The position numbers and the translations under genes were made by a program. DNA of 14,693 bases from Ophiosphaerella korrae. Taxonomy: Eukaryota > Ascomycota > Dothideomycetes > Pleosporales > Phaeosphaeriaceae. Within the stretch, counting starts at the first letter, position 1. Every line of letters starts with the position of its first letter. This document shows, in pieces, positions 1 to 8,479 of this stretch. The notes beneath the pieces were generated by a model, which saw nothing but the letters and a program-made list of their open reading frames with translations, was not told where the DNA came from and ran no database searches. The stretch is taken from assembly GCA_028456385.1 (NCBI GenBank), contig JALNQF010000764.1, positions 1 to 14,693 of the forward strand, read 5' to 3'.

Positions 1-47
1 ATACCTAGTAGCTTACTAAGCGCTAACTAAAAGTAGAAAGGTAGTTA

Positions 48-140
48 AATATTAGTAAGTTGTAAACTTACTAATATATTAGTAAGTTTTGTAATATTAG
101 TAAGTTTGCAATATTAGTAAGTTGTAAACTTACTAATATT
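48..140. repeat. Array of direct and inverted copies of AATATTAGTAAGTT
   Basis: The 14-mer AATATTAGTAAGTT or a one-base-shorter form occurs in direct orientation at 48-61, 76-88, 93-106 and 110-123, and inverted (AACTTACTAATATT) at 65-77 and 127-140. The pairs 48-61/65-77 and 110-123/127-140 form hairpins with loops of only 3 nt. The middle copies are joined by short spacers (TTGT, TGC). The array may be the terminal part of the LTR of A or a separate small insertion; the sequence does not decide. Confidence 0.85.
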
Positions 141-251
141 AGTATAAAAATAAGAGATATAAGAGATAACTCTCTTATACGTCTCTCTCCTTTTAAAGAG
201 CGAATTCCTAGAGCTTAAAAAGGGCTCTAATTAACTAATAATACCTATTAG

Positions 252-267
252 GTAGTAGTAGTAGTAG
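252..267. repeat. Short (GTA)5 microsatellite
   Basis: Five GTA units plus one base, inside the candidate LTR of element A. TAG/GTA triplets are favoured everywhere by the TA-rich mutation bias, so this need not mean anything. Confidence 0.6.
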
Positions 268-400
268 CTAAGGTTAAGGAAGTTAACTATTTTTAGAGTT
301 AAAATTGTTATTTATAGAGTATAGAGCTAAGGTTTTTACTAATTTTAGTATAAAATTAAGACTTACGCAACTTCTATATATAAAAAGTGTTAACTATAAA

Positions 401-422
401 CCTTTTTCTACTACCTCTACTC
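401..422 (-). other. Candidate polypurine tract of element A
   Basis: The minus strand reads GAGTAGAGGTAGTAGAAAAAGG, a purine-rich run interrupted by T at positions that RIP cannot explain. It sits just before a TATAGTTAACAC edge. A polypurine tract next to the 3' LTR primes plus-strand DNA synthesis in LTR elements. The assignment rests on position and composition alone. Confidence 0.35.
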
Positions 423-750
423 TACGCTAATAAAATTAAACCTAAAAGTATTTATATATAGTATAAGGGAAAGTAAAGTTAATACTACTAAGTAACTTAA
501 TAGCGCTAGATCTTTATATAAGTACTTACTATAGATATAGGCTTTGCAATAAGTAGGTTTATTAATATAGGAGACCTAGTAAGCCTAATATTTATAAGTA
601 TTAGGAGGTAAGTAGCGTAGAGTAGCCTTAGCTAGGAATTTAGTAGCTAGTCGTAAATTCTACAATAGTAAACTAGACCTACGCGTAACTAGTTATAAGG
701 GAGCGTAGTAGTTATAGCTATAGTAGTAGAAGTAGGCCCTAACCTAAAAA
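420..750 (-). other. Region between pol tail and PPT of A, with a possible extra ORF
   Basis: This stretch follows the pol tail of A. In the minus frame whose codons start at coordinates of remainder 2 modulo 3 (pol uses remainder 1), 52 codons from 575 to 420 lack a stop, ending at a TAG (417-419). Upstream of 575 the same frame continues with only scattered TAG/TAA codons and some ordinary-looking residue mix to about 750. It could be a small downstream ORF of the element or chance. I recognise no domain. The rest of 423-832 shows nothing else. Confidence 0.2.
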
Positions 751-832
751 GAGTCCTATACTTACTAGCTAAGGTAAACTATTCCTACTATTTTTATACT
801 ATAATTTAGCTTTAGCTAGTAGTAAATTTTTT

Positions 833-1209
833 TAATTACGCCTTAGAGGGCCTTTTTACGCCTACTAATAGCTAAGGTACTTTACTAGGTTACGTCTTTA
901 TTAAGCTCTATTTTAAGTATATAGTTAGTATTTTAGGCTTCTCTAAGTAGTTCTAGTAAAGGTTAAAGGTAGTAATTACGCTTTATAAGGGGCTTTTTTG
1001 CGCCTATTAATAGTTTTAAGCTTATCTAAGTAGTTCTAGTAAGGGCTAAAGGTAGTAATTACGCCTTAGAAGGAGCTTTTTTTTTTATACCTATTAGTAA
1101 GTTAAGATACCCTAATAGGTTATATCTTTATTAGGGCTCTATTTTTTAAGTATACGTAGAGTTAGTAGTTTAGCTTTCTCTAGGTAGTTCTAGTAAAAGT
1201 TAAAGGTAG
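833..1209 (-). repeat. Three diverged direct repeats at the 3' end of A pol
   Basis: Units start at TAATTACG: 833-972 (140 bp), 973-1055 (83 bp, lacking a central block) and 1056-1209 (154 bp). Each ends in a version of GTTCTAGTAAAGGTTAAAGGTAG. In the pol frame the outer units encode matching segments, about N-Y-L-E-K followed by Ala/Pro-Lys, so the C-terminal tail beyond the chromodomain was amplified in coding sequence or just after the stop. The middle unit is an internally deleted copy. Differences between units include transitions and small indels. Confidence 0.8.
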
Positions 1210-1214
1210 CTTTA

Positions 1215-1345
1215 TATTTTATAAATTCTTCTACTAGCTCCTATATAGGTTTATTATAGCTAGTCTAGTAGACTAAGTAGTACTATCCTACGTATTTTCT
1301 ACGCTCTTTAAAGCGTACGTCTAAGATAGCTTCTACTAGGTATTC
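1215..1345 (-). other. Chromodomain at the C-terminus of A pol
   Basis: After the integrase the frame reads VEAILDVRFKERRKYVG, then a stop at a Trp-like position, then YYLVY, stop, TSYNKPI, stop, ELVEEFI. This matches the chromodomain pattern (ExIL...YLVKWxGY...WEP...L). In chromoviruses this domain binds modified histone H3 and steers integration towards heterochromatin. It marks A as a chromovirus. Confidence 0.75.
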
Positions 1346-1659
1346 TTTATATACGCTACTAGTTTCTTTATTAGTAATAATAATAGAGATTAGCTATAGT
1401 AGGTCTTAATCTAGTAAGAGCTTCTAATCTCTAGAGTATAAGAGTTTTAGAGAGAAGACTAGAAATATACCTTTACTTAGTATCTCTTAGGATAGTACTA
1501 GCTTATATACTTTACTATCGTAGATAACTTTCTTAATAAGGTATAGGCCTACCTATTAGTAGTCTAATTTTAGGGTTAGCTAAGTAGTTCTCTAATTAGC
1601 TATACTAATATAGGCTTAGTTACTAACTTTATATACTAGTCTACTTTAGTAAGAGGTAT

Positions 1660-2560
1660 TAGCTTAAGCTACTTACTCTTATTATACCTAGAGTATTTTT
1701 TCTTTAAAGTAGGCTACTAGGTTACTATAAGTATTAAGTAGCTTATTAGCTTGTATACGTTAGTTATATTAAGCTAAGTTTAGTTAATCTTTGTTATTTT
1801 TACTAAGGTATATACTACTATAAGAGTAATACCCTAGATCTACAAGAAATAGAGTTATCTTAATAGATATATTAATAGTAATATTTACTTAGAACTTAGC
1901 TACGTATAGCTAGGCTACTTAGTTATCTTACGCGTAGTTAATATATTACCTTAGAAAGATCTCTAAGGCTTAATTTACTTACTTAGTTTAGCTATTAGTT
2001 TCTAGGTAGTATATAGTTAAGAGCTTTTACGTAATATAAAGGTATTTATATACGTAGCGCTAAAATTAGCTAATAAAAGTTATCTTTCTATTAGATATAA
2101 TATTTATTAAGACTCTATAAAGCTTAAAAATAGATATAAAATATTAGGTAGCTTCTTTAGGTTTTAGAGACTTATAGGGGAAGAAATAGTATTTTTTTAT
2201 AAGATAGTAGTAAATTACTAGGATATATTTATAAATCTAGCCGCTATTTTTACTAGTTAGTAAGGCTTAGATATAGTCTACTAAGATATTAGTCTAGGGT
2301 ACGTAGGGAATTAGTATAGGTTAGAGGTAACTAAGTTTACTATCTTATAAGTTCTTTATATAGTAGTAGATTAGGTATATATTATAAAATTACTTAATAG
2401 CTTAAAGTATCTTAGGCTAATAATAGCGCTTATATATTAGATATAGCGTACTATAAGGTCTTTTATAGCCTACTAACTAATAGTTATAGTATAAATTAAA
2501 GATTTAGTAGCGTAGATAGGCGTTTAAAGAGATATATAGACGCGTTTTATTAACCTAAAG
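1660..2560 (-). other. Integrase domain of element A, catalytic triad damaged
   Basis: The zinc-binding part carries KRYY-stop-P (RYYWP in the family) at about 2414-2431, with Tyr where the HHCC cysteines belong. The first catalytic Asp is intact (TNILVDYI, Asp codon 2276-2278). The second is Asn (AAT, 2090-2092, in a SNRK context where SDR is usual). The Glu, in a T-K-stop-V-N context, is Lys (AAG, 1982-1984). The Asp-to-Glu interval is 36 codons, the D,D35E spacing. Both losses are G-to-A changes after T, as RIP produces. Confidence 0.8.
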
Positions 2561-3034
2561 GCGCCTTTCTTTCTTTAATCTAGTAGAGCTAATATTAGCG
2601 TATAAGAAGTAGTATCTTACTTTATAGAAGGCTTTTAATAGTTTTTATTGTCTACTATCTATAGTAGTAAATATAGCTTAGGCTACGTAGTCTTCTAAGT
2701 ATGCTATATCTAGTAATTCTTCTATTAGGCGTAGGTTAACAATATATAGTAAGAGTTCTAGGTCTAGTTCTCTATTATAAAGTAGTAGAAAATCCTCTAG
2801 TAAGTTTACTAATTTAGGTTTTATTCCTATAATATAGCAAAAGTAGGTATATACTATAGTAGCTTATTCTAGTATAAATCTATCTAGCTTTTATAAGTCT
2901 ACAAGGCTTAGAGCGTAAATTACTATATCTAGCGTAGGTTTTACGCCTAAGGCTAGGACTTAAAGGCTTAGGATAATTTAGTTAGCTCTTAATACTTATA
3001 GATTAGAATTATCTATAGAGTAATCTTGTAGTTA

Positions 3035-3480
3035 GTAGCTTAGGGCGTCTATAACCTTGTTTATATTACTAGGTATATATTTAATATAGAAATTAAATTA
3101 GGATAGAAATAATAACTAGTAGGCCTAGTAGCAATTAAGCTTTTTAGTTATTATAAAAGTTTCTAAATTATAGTAGTCTATTATAACGTAGATTATATAT
3201 AGACTACTTATAAGCTCTAGTTTCTATTCTTTAAATACTTAGATTATAGCTATAAGTTCTAGGTTGTAGATATTATAATTATATTCTACTAGGGTATATT
3301 TTTTTAAGAAGAAGCTAACTAGCTATTAGATTCTATCTTAGTTTAGTTAGCTTATTACTCTACCTAAAGCCTACCTAGAGGCGTTAGTTTAAATATAGAT
3401 TAGTTTTAAGAGGTTAAAGTAAAGTAAGACTATACTTAGCTAGAAAGTAGCTTTTAGTTTATTAAAAGCGTCTATATATT
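3035..3480 (-). other. RNase H domain of element A
   Basis: Gypsy-type RNase H follows the RT. The usual TDAS motif reads TNAS (3377-3388), losing the catalytic Asp. Further on, DYYNLETF (about 3155-3178) matches the TDHRNLxxF motif, and DALSY (3035-3049) matches the closing DALSR motif. The domain would degrade the RNA strand of the hybrid during reverse transcription. TAG/TAA codons sit at Trp and Gln positions. Confidence 0.8.
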
Positions 3481-3639
3481 CTTAGGTAATTATAAAGAGC
3501 TTATACTAGGTCTTTTAAAAGGGTAGCCTATCTCTTTTAGTAGGTTTAGTAATAACCTTAGACTTAATTAACTTAGTAAGTAGTAAGGCAAGGCTTAAGT
3601 AATCTTTAATAAAGCGCTAGAGAAATCTAGTATAGCCTA

Positions 3640-4400
3640 GAAAGGCTAAGACTTCTTTAGTAGTCTTTAGTATTTCCTACTCTTAGATAGCTTTAACTTT
3701 AGAGAGATCTATTATAATTCCTTTATTAGAGATAATTATACTTAAAAACTTAACTAAAGTAGTATAGAGGCTAGATTTTTTAGAGTCTACGTAAAAGCTT
3801 TACTTTTTTAGTTACGTAAGTACTTTGTAAATATACTAGATATAGTCTATTTTATTATTAGAGTATATTAGGACGTTGTCTATGTATATAGTATAGAAGT
3901 CGTCTAAATATTCTAGTAAGGCTAAGTTAATAGCGCGCTAGAAAGTAGCTAGTACGTTAGTAAGGCTAAAGGGTACTACCTTATAAGTATATATACTAAA
4001 GTAAGTAATAAATATAGTTAGCTATTCTAAATTTAAAGTAATACGTAAGTAGTAAAAGGTATATATTACGTTAAATTTAGAGAAAATCTTTACTTTATTT
4101 AAGTAAGCTAGTATTTCCTTAAAGAATAGAATAGAGTACTAGTGTTTAATAGTAGATTTATTTAGCTTGTAGTAGTTTACGTAGACTTGTAAGCTACTAT
4201 CTAGTTTAGCTATAATTAGTAGGTTATTCTTAGCTAGAGAGCTACATTTACTAATAAAGCCCTTACCTTCTATTTTTTAAATATATTTCTAGATTACTTT
4301 ATCTTATTTTCTAGTAAAAAAGTAAAGTTTAGCGTCTAAGATTTTTATACTAGGTTTAAGAGTAATTTCTAGGTTATATAGCCTATAAGGGGGAAGTTCC
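3640..4400 (-). other. Reverse transcriptase domain of element A
   Basis: Begins with ELPPYRLY (first codon at 4399). It then shows KGFISKCSSLAKNNLLIIAK, the YVNYYKLNK segment (VDYRxLN in the family) and KIFSKFNVI (usually TKLDL). YIDNV follows at 3872-3886 (YxDD in the family), with KFLSIIIS and FLGYTRFL downstream. The first catalytic Asp is Asn (4070-4072) and the second Asp of YxDD is Asn (3875-3877). Identification is secure because these motifs occur in order and in one frame. Confidence 0.9.
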
Positions 4401-4873
4401 TTAGTAGCTTTCTTATTAAAATAGGGTATTAAGTCTTAATATAGTTAGAGTAGTTCTATAGATAAGATATCCTTAAGCTCTACTATAAGTAGTAGTTTGT
4501 AAAATTACGCGTAATCTACTTCTCTAGCTACTTTATAGTAGTATACTAGTAGTAGTATTCTATCTAAAGTAAGTACTATAAGCGTATATCTACTTCTTCT
4601 AGTAAAGGCCTTAATTATATAATAACTAATAGTTTAAATATCTATTAATAAGTTCTATTTATACCTATTAGGGTACCTACTTAGGGGCCCTATAGAAGTA
4701 GATAATAGTTTAAGCGCTAGCTTCTTTAAAGCTATAGTAGAGTAATATCTAGGCGTACTATAGTATACTACTAAGGAGATTTTATTAGTTATCTAGTAGT
4801 ACTATTAGTAGTAAGTATTAAGGAATAATAACATTCTATAGTAGTAGTTAAGTTTAATAGTATAGGCTTTACG

Positions 4874-5115
4874 CTATAAAAATCCTAAAATAAAGTTAAA
4901 TTAGCTTATATTTTTAATAATATAGGTAGAGGTCTATTTAATATATATACTTACTTGTAAGTAGAACTTAACCTAATACGTAATAGACTTAGATAGAGAA
5001 CTATTATATCCTTTATAAATAATAAGTTAAAGTAGCTAGATAGTTTGTAATTTTATATTCTTCTAAGCAAATTTTTATTAAATAAAGTTTACGTTAGCTT
5101 TATTATTAGCTAGGG
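4874..5115 (-). other. Aspartic protease domain of element A
   Basis: The frame reads LANNKANVNFI at 5081-5115, where gypsy proteases have LIDSGATxNFI, so the catalytic Asp is Asn and the Ser-Gly pair is also changed. About 60 codons later comes ILGF (4880-4891), the second conserved protease motif (ILGxxWL), followed by a TAG where Trp is expected. The domain would cut the Gag-Pol polyprotein. Confidence 0.7.
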
Positions 5116-5299
5116 TTTTAGCTATATAGGGTACTATAAGGTTTTTACTTAAGAAGCTAGTAAATAAAAATTAGTTTAGCTTAGCTTCTATTAGATTAGT
5201 TAGTAGTTTCTTGTACTAGACTATCTATATTCTATAGGCAAGTATATAGGATATAGCTATACTAGGAGTTATACTTTAGTAGTTAATTATACTCTTCTA

Positions 5300-5404
5300 G
5301 TTTATATAATCTTTAGGTTAAGGCTTTAGGCTTAGGGAACGTTGTTTTCTAAATCCTAGTCTAAGTTAGGCTCTAGTTCTAGCTCTATATCTAGTTAGGG
5401 GTCG
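5300..5404 (-). pseudogene. Element A gag-like ORF, 3' end
   Basis: Last part of the gag-like ORF of A, cut off from the rest by element B. The frame (remainder 0 modulo 3) gives an acidic stretch, DIELELEPNLD, then DLENNVP, and runs into stops at 5334, 5328 and 5304; any of these may be RIP-made. It is in register with the right-hand part at 12437-14691 when B and one TATTT copy are removed. It overlaps the start of pol, which uses the frame one base back. I see no clear slippery heptamer. Confidence 0.6.
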
Positions 5405-5409
5405 TATTT
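5405..5409. repeat. Target-site duplication TATTT, left copy
   Basis: TATTT directly precedes the first base of the 5' LTR of element B and is repeated exactly after its 3' LTR. Five base pairs is the usual duplication for Ty3/gypsy integrases. Confidence 0.9.
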
Positions 5410-5839
5410 TGTTATAATAGTAACAAGAAAAATATAGATAGAACTAATTAGCCCTATAACTAAAAGATTAAGTTCTTACAAATACAAAGAATACAAGCTT
5501 GATTAGGAAACTACATATAATTAGGACACCTAAAGTAATCTATAATCTATAGACTCTTAGCGTTAATAGATTATAGATTAAGGTAATCCGCGATCTATTA
5601 TTCTTGGTAGTAATAGATTAACAGATTAGGACAAGTATATAGTTAGTAGCGATGCGTATTATTAAGGTAGTATTAGTAATTTAATTATTAACTACGAGTA
5701 ACAATACAAAGATAGTTACAAAATATCTTCTATTATTTATAGCCTATTGTAGATTATAATACAAGCTTTTGTTATTACTTTATAATCTACTAATACCTAT
5801 CTAGGCTATTAGGAAGTTAACCCTAGTAAGCCTGTAACA
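5410..5839 (+). repeat. 5' LTR of element B (430 bp)
   Basis: Starts TGTTAT and ends GTAACA. The 3' LTR starts TGTTAC and ends GTAATA, so the common ancestral ends are TGTTAC...GTAACA, a 6-bp terminal inverted repeat of which each LTR has lost one half. Same length as the 3' copy, no indels, about 30 differences, all transitions. It should hold the promoter and polyadenylation signals, but no TATA box can be singled out in such AT-rich DNA. Confidence 0.95.
5536..5580. repeat. Perfect 15-bp inverted repeat inside the 5' LTR
   Basis: Arms TAATCTATAATCTAT (5536-5550) and ATAGATTATAGATTA (5566-5580) flank a 15-nt loop. The same structure is unchanged in the 3' LTR. Directly downstream, 5584-5598 reads TAATCCGCGATCTAT, which becomes a third identical arm in the 3' LTR through CGCG-to-TATA. 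Confidence 0.9.
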
Positions 5840-5897
5840 CCTTACTAATTTAGTTATTGCGAGAAGCAAAGCGTAAGTAGCGCACAGTCTAGCTAAT
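5840..5897 (+). other. 5' leader of element B
   Basis: Fifty-eight bases between the 5' LTR and the likely gag start. A primer-binding site should begin within a few bases of 5840, but the sequence (CCTTACTAATTTAG...) does not match a tRNA 3' end that I can name. RIP may have hidden it, or the element may self-prime as Tf1/sushi-type chromoviruses do. Confidence 0.4.
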
Positions 5898-6980
5898 ATA
5901 ATAGTAGAAAGTTTAACAAGTAAAGCCCCTAAGAGTAGTTATAAGTTAGATAGTACTATATAGGAAACAATTAAGGACTATATAAATAAACTAATTAACA
6001 ATAAAGAAGATATAAAGATAGTAATTAAAGTACTAGAAACGTAGAATAAGGAACTACAAGACTACTTAAAATAGAACAAAGTATAAATTAAAGCTATTAT
6101 TAAAGGCTAGAACTAGATAGAGCTAATTACTTAATAACTAGAAATAAGTGCAACAAAGAAACTACCTAAGATACCTGTTCTTAAAAAGTTTAATAGAATA
6201 AAGGAAAAATTAAGACCCTTTATAGCGTTAGTACAACTCTAGATAGATATACAAGTACTACACTTTAATATAGAAGAAAAGAAGGTAATATATATTAGAT
6301 TATACCTTAAAGAGGACGTAATAAGATAGTACAAGCCCTACTAGATAGACTATACAACGTATTCTCTAATAACTTAAAAAGATAAAACTAGAGCTATTTT
6401 TAGAAGCTATAAATACTTTACTAAATAAATAAGAGTAGTATTTAGGGATATAGATATTACCTAACAAGCTAAAGAGAAACTTAAAAGGCTCATACAAAAC
6501 AAGAGTGTCCTAGAATATATATTATAATTTAAATAACTAAGCTAAAATATAGAATAGAATAAATTAGCCCTTATATTACAATTTAAACAAGGACTAAACG
6601 TAAAAATTTAATACAAAATAATATATATAGAGAAACCTAGGACACTAGAAGCTCTAAAATAATAGGTAATCTAAATTAATAACAACCTTTAAGAATAGAA
6701 AAAGAACAAGTATAGTAGCTAAACTAGAAACTAGGATACTAGAGACCCTATAATCCTTAACGCAAATAAAGATAGAAAGAGAAAGAAGAATAAAGACTTT
6801 ACGTATTTTAACTATAGTAAGAAAGGCTACTACGCGAAAGACTACTAATTAAAGAAGAAAAAGGATATAGTATATTATAAATATAGAAAACTAGGACACT
6901 ATACAAAAGACTACAAAAGTAAAGACTATAAAAAAGATAAAGAAACTTAGTTAAAGACAATAGAGAAAAAGAAAGAAATA
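5898..6980 (+). pseudogene. gag: Element B gag: capsid and zinc-knuckle nucleocapsid, RIP-inactivated
   Basis: Structural protein that packages element RNA into virus-like particles. The frame (remainder 0 modulo 3) begins near two ATA codons at 5898 and 5901, perhaps former ATG. After a charged N-terminal part comes PKIPVLKKFN (about 6161-6190), the usual entry to a Retrotrans_gag domain. RLYLKEDVIR, SVLEYI and the LALILQFKQGL stretch follow, all common features of that domain. Two CCHC knuckles follow (6804-6845 and 6873-6914) with several Cys turned to Tyr. Breaks are TAA/TAG only. No gag stop can be told from RIP stops, and the same frame runs on into pol, so a fused gag-pol ORF is possible. 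Confidence 0.85.
6804..6914 (+). other. Two CCHC zinc knuckles of element B gag, Cys mostly replaced by Tyr
   Basis: The first reads YFNYSKKGYYAKDY (6804-6845) and the second YYKYRKLGHYTKDY (6873-6914). Both fit CX2CX4HX4C exactly once each Tyr is taken as a former Cys (TGC/TGT to TAC/TAT) or, in the first knuckle, a former His (CAC to TAC). The second knuckle keeps its His. The knuckles would bind element RNA. Confidence 0.85.
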
Positions 6981-8090
6981 CTACAAGCATAAGCTAAACC
7001 TTAAGAAAAAGTAGCTAGAAGTAAAGAAATATAATATATAATACTTTATTAGACCTTTTATTACAAAGACGACTACTATATATATCTTTCTAGTAAATAA
7101 AGAGTAAGATACTTCCTATAATAAAGAAATAGAGTAGTAGTAACAAAAGAAAGAATAAAAGTATAGCTAGAAGAAATAGCGTATATAATAGACCTACTAA
7201 TAGAAGACTTAGAAAGAGAAGAGCCTTAGACCCTATCGATCTAGGCTAAAGGACTAGCACTAGATAAAGAGACTACTATAACTTCTTCTAAAAGACTATA
7301 AGAAAGTAAAAGATAGAAAAGTATAAGAAGTATAGAACACGCCTAGCTAGATATATATAGCTATAATAGCTATACAATAATAGATATAGAAGAACGAAAC
7401 AAAGAATAGAAATTTGTTTAGAAATACTTACTAGTTATAAGTATAGAGGAAGCGTATAAAGACTAAAAAGAACGCAATCCTAAAGAAATAAAGTTTATAC
7501 TATTTTAAGAATAAATAAAGTAATATATAGTTATAGTAAGAAGAATACCTATATAAAGAGAATAGTAGTTCTTTATAAGAAAGATGCGATAGATTAATAA
7601 AGCCTATACACTATAAGTACTAATAGTATACTACGTCCTAATAAATACAAGACCTAGAATAGATAGTTACTAAGAAGGAGATAACAAAATAATAAACCTA
7701 AAACATCTAGCCTATTTTAAAGTATTATAGATATTATACCTAGAAAAGAATTATATAATATATAGAAACCCTAAAGTAAATAATAAAGTATAGCCTATAA
7801 GAAAAAGAGGCTATAACTATATAAGAGTAATTCTAGTAGAAGATATCTAAAGATAAGAAATAATACTAGAAGAAGGTTACTTAGTAATAAGGCCTAGACT
7901 AAAACTACCTAAAAAATATATCTAAAGAAGACTATAGTATAAATACAAGTATAATAAATATCTAAAATATAAAGAATACAAACTTAAAGTAAGGCTATAG
8001 CCCTAGGAAGATAGATAATTTATAAAAATACTAAAGTAAAAAAGGCTAGAAAGTATAAGAGGCCTATATATTACAAAGATAAGTACTTAT
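6981..8090 (+). pseudogene. Element B linker between gag and protease
   Basis: About 370 codons in the gag-pol frame with no domain I recognise. It is rich in Lys, Glu and Arg. Near 7936-7986 it shows alternating Tyr-Lys (YKYKYNKYLKYKEY), which may have been His-Lys before CA-to-TA change. The frame is shared with gag upstream and protease downstream (checked at 6804, 7584 and 8136), which argues for real coding origin. The linker is long for a gypsy element. Confidence 0.5.
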
Positions 8091-8479
8091 TAAAGATAGA
8101 ATATATAATTAATAATTAATAGTAGAGCTATAAGGAACTTTATATTAAAGAAGTTCGTAGAAGGCTAAGGAATAACTTATACTATAAAAAAGTACCCTTA
8201 ACAACTAAGTATAATTAAAGGAAAACTATTCTAGGAACCTATAAGGTTCAAGACAATACCCTCTACGCTAGAACTAGAAGAGATAATAATTAAGAATATA
8301 GTTATAGACATAACAACAATTAATAACAAACAAGATATAATACTAGGAATACTATAGTTATAGATAACTAACCTAAGAATTAATTAGAGAATAGGTAGAA
8401 TTAACTACTCTAAAAAAGAAATATTAAAAGCTAATATAGTTATACATAAAGGAGAATTCCTAGAAGAATATAAGAAATA

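Larger units (their letters stand above)
1..398 (-). other. Candidate 3' LTR of element A (boundary unproven)
   Basis: AT-rich segment downstream (minus sense) of a polypurine-like run, which is where the 3' LTR of A should begin. On the minus strand the edge reads TATAGTTAACAC, which could be a RIP-altered TG start. The segment holds the palindromic array at 48-140, a hairpin at 159-178 (8-bp arms ATAAGAGA/TCTCTTAT, 4-nt loop) and a short GTA repeat. I see no coding potential in it. With no second copy in the window, neither end can be confirmed. Confidence 0.25.
1056..5340 (-). pseudogene. pol: Element A pol: protease-RT-RNase H-integrase-chromodomain, RIP-inactivated
   Basis: Polyprotein that would process itself, copy the element RNA and integrate the DNA. 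One minus-strand frame (codon first bases at coordinates of remainder 1 modulo 3) stays in register from about 5314 to at least 1210 with no net frameshift. All breaks are TAA or TAG. Landmarks are a protease core near 5081-5107 and ILGF at 4880-4891; an RT region opening with ELPP at 4399 and reaching the YxDD box at 3872-3886; RNase H TNAS at 3377-3388 and DALSY at 3035-3049; integrase RYY-stop-P at 2414-2428 and the catalytic region 1982-2278; and a chromodomain ending near 1215. It follows the gag-like ORF in a different phase, offset as a -1 shift, so it may have been made by ribosomal frameshifting. The exact start (5404-5310) and stop (between about 1200 and 830) cannot be fixed. Confidence 0.9.
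1..5404 (-). mobile_element. Element A, left part: RIP-degraded Ty3/gypsy chromovirus (pol, 3' end)
   Basis: Minus-strand LTR retrotransposon remnant. Reading the minus strand through TAA/TAG codons gives protease, reverse transcriptase, RNase H, integrase with D-35-E spacing, and a chromodomain, in that order, which is the Ty3/gypsy order with a chromovirus C-terminus. The element continues on the other side of the element B insertion (12442-14693), where its gag-like ORF lies. CA and TG are scarcer here than in B (several consecutive 60-base lines around 1981-2200 contain no CA), which fits an older element that passed through more RIP. The outer boundary at the left is not defined, because the matching 5' LTR would be past the right edge of the window. 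Confidence 0.9.

Noticed and set aside
48..140. A CRISPR-like array
   Set aside because: Copies are in both orientations, spacers are 2-4 nt, and the context is a fungal retroelement.
3240..3310. A frameshift in the RNase H of element A
   Set aside because: A first reading seemed to shift here, but recounting the run of seven T (3299-3305) showed that the frame continues unbroken (KKYTLVEYNYNIYN).
5840..5860. A tRNA primer-binding site after the 5' LTR of B
   Set aside because: TAGTTATTGCGAGAAGC at 5851-5867 could come from a TGG-starting site, but it is 11 bases from the LTR and does not resemble a tRNA T-arm. Not supported.
6808..6990. A 60-codon ORF on the minus strand opposite the B zinc knuckles
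   Set aside because: It is the antisense shadow of the gag knuckle region. The plus frame carries two CX2CX4HX4C patterns, and the antisense peptide is only Leu/Ser/Tyr-rich.
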